Made by a program: the position numbers and the translations under genes. The notes under the pieces are model-generated. The model saw only the letters and a list, made by a program, of their open reading frames with translations, had not been told where the DNA came from and ran no database searches. This document shows positions 59,260 through 64,000 of a DNA stretch of 64,000 nt, in pieces. Within the stretch, counting starts at the first letter, position 1. The number at the start of each line of letters is the position of its first letter. Origin of the DNA: JOPF133 sp052144935 (GTDB lineage Bacteria; Acidobacteriota; Terriglobia; Bryobacterales; Bryobacteraceae); contig JBKQPR010000339.1 in NCBI GenBank assembly GCA_052144935.1, forward strand, positions 1 to 64,000, given 5' to 3'.

Positions 59260-60266
59260 CCACCACACCTTACTTCAGCATCGTGATGCCCGTTTTCAAT
59301 CGTCCCGTAGCCGTACACCGCGCCATCGATAGCTGCCTGGAGCAGGATTTCGACGCCTTCGAGGTTGTGGTGGTTGACGACGGCTCTCGCGATAGGACGG
59401 TAGAAGCCATCGCCGAATACTCAGATCCCCGCGTCCGCCTGATCCTCCACCCCACCAACCGGGGCCTCTGTGCTGCTCGTAAGAGCGGAGTGCGCGCGTC
59501 CCGGGGCGAGTGGGTCATCTTTCTCGACAGCGACGATGAAATGCTGCCGGGCTGCCTCTCGCGTATCTACCAGCATCTCGTGGCGGCCGGCGATCGAGTG
59601 GACCGTTTCGGATTCCAATACGTTTACGACGACGGCCGGGTGACCCCTTCTCCGATGCCCCCCGAACCAGTCGTCGGATATGCCGAGTGGGTGCGCTGGA
59701 TCGATCGGGCCTTATTGACCGACGCCCTGTGGGTAACGCGCCGCGGTTGCTTCGTCGGCTGCCCTCTGCCCGAAAGTTTCGCGCCGGATTTTTCCTATTT
59801 CCTGGATTTCGCCAAACGCTTCACATCCCGCATGGTCCCGGTCACCCTGGCGCTTATTCACACCGATTGCCTGGACCGTCTAAGCTACCTGATTCCCCCC
59901 GCCGACCCCGAAATGGTGAAACGCAAGGCTCGCGACGAGGCGGCCGACTGGCGGTACGTGTTGGCCGAGCACGGAGACGCTCTGCGGAGGCTGGCGCCTG
60001 GGCGGTATGAGGCGGTCCTGCGCAACGCGGCTCTCTCGAACCTGTTGGCGGGGGATCGGGGCCGTGCAGTTGAAGCCAGTCTGTCGGGTTTGCGGCTCCG
60101 CCCATCGTCGCTATACGCCTGGATAACGTTTTTGCTCGTCCTGGCGGGACCTCGCGCAGCACTTCTTCTCACCCGGATTCGCTCCGAACGCCGCCGCGGG
60201 TCGAACCGCGCCGGAGCATCGCGCCTACCCCGGGCGGACCTTTCCCAATCGGCGGTCCACACGTGA
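59256..60266 (+). CDS. GT2-family glycosyltransferase
   Basis: Protein of 336 aa with a GT-A fold: FSIVMPVFNRPVAVHRAIDS, EVVVVDDGSRDRTVEAIAEY, NRGLCAARKSGVRASRGEWV and the DxD-type FLDSDDEML. It adds a sugar to the lipid-linked unit. A C-terminal hydrophobic stretch (about 285-305) may anchor it to the membrane. ATG at 59256 overlaps the flippase stop. Confidence 0.88.
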   Translation: MTTTPYFSIVMPVFNRPVAVHRAIDSCLEQDFDAFEVVVVDDGSRDRTVEAIAEYSDPRVRLILHPTNRGLCAARKSGVRASRGEWVIFLDSDDEMLPGCLSRIYQHLVAAGDRVDRFGFQYVYDDGRVTPSPMPPEPVVGYAEWVRWIDRALLTDALWVTRRGCFVGCPLPESFAPDFSYFLDFAKRFTSRMVPVTLALIHTDCLDRLSYLIPPADPEMVKRKARDEAADWRYVLAEHGDALRRLAPGRYEAVLRNAALSNLLAGDRGRAVEASLSGLRLRPSSLYAWITFLLVLAGPRAALLLTRIRSERRRGSNRAGASRLPRADLSQSAVHT

Positions 60267-60290
60267 AGCGTTCGACAAGGAGAATGCTCT

Positions 60291-60953
60291 ATGTGGCAAG
60301 TTAAGGAATTCGGTCTGGCAGGTTTGAAGAACTACCCGCGCCTGGTGACCGCGAAGGTGCGTCGCCCGAGTTGCTTTGTCGGCTCTCCTCCAGTAGGCGA
60401 CAGAGTCATTTTGGGACACGGCCACTATGTCGTGCGGGGCGGGCAATTCTCGAACGGAGTGCGGCTCGGCGACTTCTGCTACGTCAATTGCGGCGTCATC
60501 CTCTGTTCGCGAGAACTTGTCCGATTCCTATCCACTGGCCCTCACGCCACCATGGGACCGCAGGAGCATCCCACCAGCTCTCTTTCTACTTTGACCAAGT
60601 TGAATGCGCCGGACAATCCGTTCGGCCAGCCATCCCAATGGAATTATTGTCCCGATCTACCACGGATCGGGAGCAGCGTCCGGATCGGCGCCTTTGCGTT
60701 GGTACGGCAGGGAGTGCGAATCGGGCACGGCGCGGTCATGGACGACGGCGCCATCGTCACCCACGACGTTCCGCCTTACGGAATCGTCGCCGGGGTTCCC
60801 GCCAAGGTGATCCGGTTTCGATTCGCAGCGGATCTCGTGGCCGAGCTTCCGGAACTTCGCTGGTGGGAGCGGACCACAGACGAATTGGCGGCAGATCCGC
60901 GGCGCCTCCAGATGCCTTGGAAGGGCGCGGCCTGCCGTGAGGTGGGGCGATGA
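60291..60953 (+). CDS. Left-handed beta-helix acyltransferase
   Basis: Protein of 220 aa with hexapeptide repeats (GDRVILGHGHYVV, NGVRLGDFCYVNCGVIL, then RIGSSVRIGAFALVRQGVRI and GIVAGVPAKVIRFRF). It resembles serine/sugar O-acetyltransferases and probably acetylates a sugar of the polymer. It follows the GT2 gene by 24 bp and overlaps the next gene by ATGA. Confidence 0.85.
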   Translation: MWQVKEFGLAGLKNYPRLVTAKVRRPSCFVGSPPVGDRVILGHGHYVVRGGQFSNGVRLGDFCYVNCGVILCSRELVRFLSTGPHATMGPQEHPTSSLSTLTKLNAPDNPFGQPSQWNYCPDLPRIGSSVRIGAFALVRQGVRIGHGAVMDDGAIVTHDVPPYGIVAGVPAKVIRFRFAADLVAELPELRWWERTTDELAADPRRLQMPWKGAACREVGR

Positions 60954-62077
60954 GCGGGCGGCCCAGACGCGTGGTGCATGTGGTCCGCGCGATGAATCGC
61001 GGTGGAGTCGAAACCTGGCTCATGCACGTCTTGCGCACCCTCGACCCGCGTGTGTTGCAAATGGACTTTCTGGTCCATACAGACAATCCGTCGGCTTATG
61101 ACCAGGAGATCCTTGGCCGCGGGTCCCGCTTGATCCCGTGCACCGTCTCCCACCGCTCGCCGGCTTATGGACCAGTCGTGCGATCCCTGCTGCGGCAGTT
61201 TGGCCCATACGATGCCATACACAGTCACGTCCAGCACTTCAGCGGATATCTGCTGAGGCTGACCCGCAGCTTGGACGTGCCGGTGCGAATTGCCCATAGT
61301 CACTGCGACTATTCCGACCGGGATTCCAGCGCGGGCTGGCTGCGGCGCCGGTACATTCAGTTCTCGAGAACCTGGTTCGACCGCTACGCGACCCACTGGC
61401 TCGCCGCCAGCCAAGTCGCCGGACGTGCGCTTTTCGGCGCCCGGTGGGGAGTGGACCCGCGATCCCAAGTGCTGCACTGCGGCATCGATCTTCAACCCTT
61501 CCGCCGGCTGGAGGCGCGGGAGGAGGTTCGAACCAGCCTGGCGATTGGCGCCGATGAAGTGGTCATCGGCCACGTGGGCCGATTGGACGCCCCCAAGAAT
61601 CACGCCTTCCTTGTGGAAGTCGCCGCCGAAGCCGCCCGCCGGTTGCCCCGTCTGCGGCTGCTTCTTGTCGGCGAAGGCCCCGCCCGGCCGTTCGTCGAGG
61701 AGCGGGTGCGCGCGCTCGGCATGGCCTCGCGGACGATGTTCCTGGGCTCCCGCGCGGATGTCCCGCGCCTGCTTTCGGCGATGGATGCGTTTTTGTTTCC
61801 TTCCCTTTGGGAGGGTCTGGGTCTCGCCGTGATCGAAGCGCAGGCCGCCGGCCTGCCTTGCCTGATTTCCGATTGCGTCCCGGCCGAAGCGGACGTGGCG
61901 CCGGAACTCGTCGATCGCCTGCCGTTGGCAGCCGGCGCGCCGGCCTGGGCGGAGGCGCTGGCTGCCGTCGTCGGCAGACCGCATGCCAGCCAAGCCGGCG
62001 CTCTGGCGTCCGTGGAGAATAGCGATTTCAACATCGAAAGGTCTTTGGGAGGACTCTATGCGCTCTATCGCGCTTGA
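60950..62077 (+). CDS. GT4-family glycosyltransferase
   Basis: Protein of 375 aa with a GT-B fold: VVHVVRAMNRGGVETWLMHV (glycine loop), HSHVQHFSGYLLRL, VLHCGIDLQPFR, VIGHVGRLDAPKNHAFLVEV and FLFPSLWEGLGLAVIEAQAA (the E-x7-E region). It resembles EpsF-type transferases. It overlaps the next gene by 20 nt, again showing tight coupling. Confidence 0.88.
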   Translation: MSGRPRRVVHVVRAMNRGGVETWLMHVLRTLDPRVLQMDFLVHTDNPSAYDQEILGRGSRLIPCTVSHRSPAYGPVVRSLLRQFGPYDAIHSHVQHFSGYLLRLTRSLDVPVRIAHSHCDYSDRDSSAGWLRRRYIQFSRTWFDRYATHWLAASQVAGRALFGARWGVDPRSQVLHCGIDLQPFRRLEAREEVRTSLAIGADEVVIGHVGRLDAPKNHAFLVEVAAEAARRLPRLRLLLVGEGPARPFVEERVRALGMASRTMFLGSRADVPRLLSAMDAFLFPSLWEGLGLAVIEAQAAGLPCLISDCVPAEADVAPELVDRLPLAAGAPAWAEALAAVVGRPHASQAGALASVENSDFNIERSLGGLYALYRA

Positions 62078-63536
62078 TCCCGTTCTGCCGGGCCCGGTCG
62101 AAAGCTTCGTGATGTCCGGCCAGATCAGCCGTTCCAAGGCCATCCTGATACTGCATATCATCTTGACTAGCATCGTCGCCGGGGCCGGCGTACTTTTTCC
62201 AGTGGTGCAACTCGATCCGGAGCGGCTGGTGTATCCGGCGTGCCTCCTGGTCACGGGGTCCTTCGTCTGGATTCTCTGGAGTTGGTACGCCCTTCGCAAG
62301 ACCCTGTTCGAGCCGTACTCGTTATTCGTCATCGCGGCCGGTCTGTTCAATGCAGGCCAGGCGCTGCTCGAGCTCTTTGGGATGAACTCTGGCGGAATTC
62401 TGCAAGGCGAAGTGCAGACGGATATTCTGACCAAGGCGCTGTTCCTGGTGGCCGTCAGCATGTTGTGTCTTCACACTGGCGCGTTGCTCGCGTTGAGCCG
62501 CAAATCGCGGGGCAAACCGATCGAGGACTCCAGCCCCACCCGGGACAGGGCGGCGCGGTTGGTGGGATGGCTGCTTCTGGCGATTGCCTTTGTCCCCACG
62601 CTGAACCTTTTGAGGGGATCCTTTGACCTGGTCCTGGATTACGGATACATGGGTCTTTACACGCACCGTATCGCAGCGCTAGTGTCGTTTGCCCTTTCCG
62701 GCTTTCTGATGCCAGGCACGATCTTCCTGCTGGCCGGCTCCAAAAGGAGCCGGTGGACCCAGTTGTTCTGCGTGGCCTTCACGGCCCTGTATGCCGGCGC
62801 CTATCTCTTCCTGGGTTCGCGGGGTGCCGCCGCCATCACCTGCGTGGCCGTCGTCTGGGTGTTTGAGAGCGGCATCCGCCGCATTCCAAGATCCCTGATT
62901 TGGATTTTCACCGTCGCGGCGGTCCTGGTTTTCCCTCTTGTCCGGGAAACTCGCAACATCAGTGGGAAATACAGGCTGTCTTGGGAGAGCCAGATCGAGA
63001 GCCTGAGCAACCTGGAAAATCCAGTCTCCTCTTCCATCTCGGAGATGGGGCATTCGTTGGTGACCGTGACGCATACCCTGGCTCTAGTGCCGGACATCCG
63101 CCCTTTCGATCTCGGCGCCAGCTATTTTTACGCGGCCACGGCGGTGATTCCCAACCTGGGTTGGGAAGTGCATCCCAGCGTGGCCCACGGCCTTCTGAGC
63201 GATTGGCTGACCTCCACCGTCGATCCGTCGATCTTCTCTTCGGGAGGCGGTCTGGGATTCTCGTTTATCGCCGAATCCTACTTGAACTTCGGATGGTTCG
63301 GCGGCCCGCTGTGGCTGGGTTTCGTGGGGTTCTGCGTAACCTCTTTGTTTCTTACCGCCGATGCGACCGATCCCGCCAAACACGCGCTAGTCGGCAGTTT
63401 TCTCTCCTTCTTCTTCCTGTTCGCGCGCGGGGAGTCGGCGGGCGTTACCCGAGGCCTCGTTTGGTACGCCGTTGTGCCGTACCTGCTGGTGACCGCCCTG
63501 GCAATGCGCGGCCGCCCTAGAAAGGCTCGTTTATGA
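62058..63536 (+). CDS. O-antigen/EPS polymerase-like membrane protein (Wzy candidate)
   Basis: Protein of 492 aa with about 12 hydrophobic segments and a large outer loop after LVFPLVRETRNISGKYRLSW. It fits the low-similarity Wzy polymerase group: SLFVIAAGLFNAGQALLEL, GSRGAAAITCVAVVWVFESG and LGFSFIAESYLNFGWFGGPL (the latter is typical of polymerases). ATG at 62058 lies within the end of the GT4 gene. Confidence 0.75.
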   Translation: MRSIALDPVLPGPVESFVMSGQISRSKAILILHIILTSIVAGAGVLFPVVQLDPERLVYPACLLVTGSFVWILWSWYALRKTLFEPYSLFVIAAGLFNAGQALLELFGMNSGGILQGEVQTDILTKALFLVAVSMLCLHTGALLALSRKSRGKPIEDSSPTRDRAARLVGWLLLAIAFVPTLNLLRGSFDLVLDYGYMGLYTHRIAALVSFALSGFLMPGTIFLLAGSKRSRWTQLFCVAFTALYAGAYLFLGSRGAAAITCVAVVWVFESGIRRIPRSLIWIFTVAAVLVFPLVRETRNISGKYRLSWESQIESLSNLENPVSSSISEMGHSLVTVTHTLALVPDIRPFDLGASYFYAATAVIPNLGWEVHPSVAHGLLSDWLTSTVDPSIFSSGGGLGFSFIAESYLNFGWFGGPLWLGFVGFCVTSLFLTADATDPAKHALVGSFLSFFFLFARGESAGVTRGLVWYAVVPYLLVTALAMRGRPRKARL

Positions 63537-64000
63537 ATGTCGTTGTCACCGTTGAGCATCGCTTCTTCCGCACCCCGGATGGCGCCGTTTGGACCCAGGG
63601 ACTGCATGCATACCCCTTCTGGAACCACTACCTTTCCGTCTTCGAGGGGGTCAAAGTAGTGGCACGAGTCCGGGATGTACTCCGGCCCGAACCCGATTGG
63701 TGCCAGGCCTCCGGAACCGCAGTAAGGTTCCTGGCGGTGCCTGACTATCTGGGGCCCTGGCAGTATCTGGCAAAGTCCGTTTCCATCCGCCGCGCGATTC
63801 GCGAGTCGGTCGACCCCCGGGACGCCGTCATCATGCGGGTCAGTTCCCATATCGCCGGATGCCTGGAACCGGTTCTGTTTCGCCGCGGCCAGCCCTATGG
63901 GCTGCAAGTGGTAAGCGATCCTTTCGAAATGTACGCGCCGGGGGCGGTGGACTACCGCTTGCGCCCTCTTTTCCGATGGCGCCTGACGCGGCAGTTGCGC
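63533..64000 (+). CDS. Glycosyltransferase-like protein, cut by the window end
   Basis: The first 156 codons of a gene whose ATG overlaps the polymerase stop. It begins MNVVVTVEHRFFRTPDGAVW, then FWNHYLSVFEGVKVVARVRD, as in GT-B-fold transferases of exopolysaccharide clusters. The sugar-nucleotide domain lies beyond the edge, so the family cannot be confirmed. Confidence 0.6.
   Translation, partial: MNVVVTVEHRFFRTPDGAVWTQGLHAYPFWNHYLSVFEGVKVVARVRDVLRPEPDWCQASGTAVRFLAVPDYLGPWQYLAKSVSIRRAIRESVDPRDAVIMRVSSHIAGCLEPVLFRRGQPYGLQVVSDPFEMYAPGAVDYRLRPLFRWRLTRQLR

Overview
The window looks like chromosomal DNA of a high-GC, aerobic soil-type bacterium. The best fit is an acidobacterium of the Bryobacterales / Solibacter type. 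That assignment is inferred from gene content: a protein kinase fused to a TolB-like propeller, a BlaI plus M56-peptidase/TonB pair, remnants of the duplicated macrolide-type permease family, a LolA-like/TlpA-like pair, many BrnT/DUF433/MazF toxin-antitoxin scraps and GC-rich interspersed repeats. No rRNA, tRNA, CRISPR array or intact transposase was recognised.

Layout. 1-4.9 kb is a decaying accessory stretch: a HEPN-like ORF, a BrnTA module with a duplicated 24-bp promoter element, a frameshifted antitoxin, remnants of a TldD/PmbA protease and an APC permease, an intact M20 peptidase, and the first codons of a URO-D-type methyltransferase. 4.9-10.3 kb (minus strand) is a compact corrinoid methyl-transfer operon: URO-D methyltransferase, corrinoid protein, homocysteine methyltransferase, DUF1638 protein and an ASKHA-ferredoxin corrinoid activator. 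10.4-21.3 kb is an aromatic-amine/homoprotocatechuate catabolic island: aromatic amino acid decarboxylase and aldehyde dehydrogenase (minus), Tm-1-like protein and class III aminotransferase (plus), an HpaR-like regulator with FAH-family and DapA-family enzymes (minus), and hpaF-hpaE-hpaD (plus). Together they could take a catecholic or phenolic amino acid or amine through an arylacetaldehyde and homoprotocatechuate to meta-cleavage products. An identical 10-bp core lies in both divergent promoter regions of the island, which suggests control by the HpaR-like protein encoded between them.

21.3-32.6 kb is mostly housekeeping (PfkB kinase, DapF with one catalytic Cys replaced by Ser, NDP-sugar dehydrogenase, RNA methyltransferase, TrpS with an unusual Pro-rich insert, MFS transporter), interrupted by toxin-antitoxin modules. 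32.6-42.7 kb mixes intact genes (TIM-barrel isomerase, PepSY protein, BlaI/M56 pair, NIPSNAP and PEP-mutase family genes) with many broken ones (split LolA/TlpA, MazF module bracketed by permease tails, deleted P1 peptidase, truncated ArsR regulator, frameshifted ParE). 42.7-54.4 kb carries a rubrerythrin-like protein, an NfnAB-type fused flavoprotein, a kinase-propeller protein flanked by related intergenic repeats, a GT-C-like membrane protein and a GH78 rhamnosidase. 54.7-64 kb is a Wzx/Wzy-type exopolysaccharide operon that runs off the window edge.

Several breaks are single-nucleotide frameshifts. They may be real decay or errors in a draft assembly; reads would decide.
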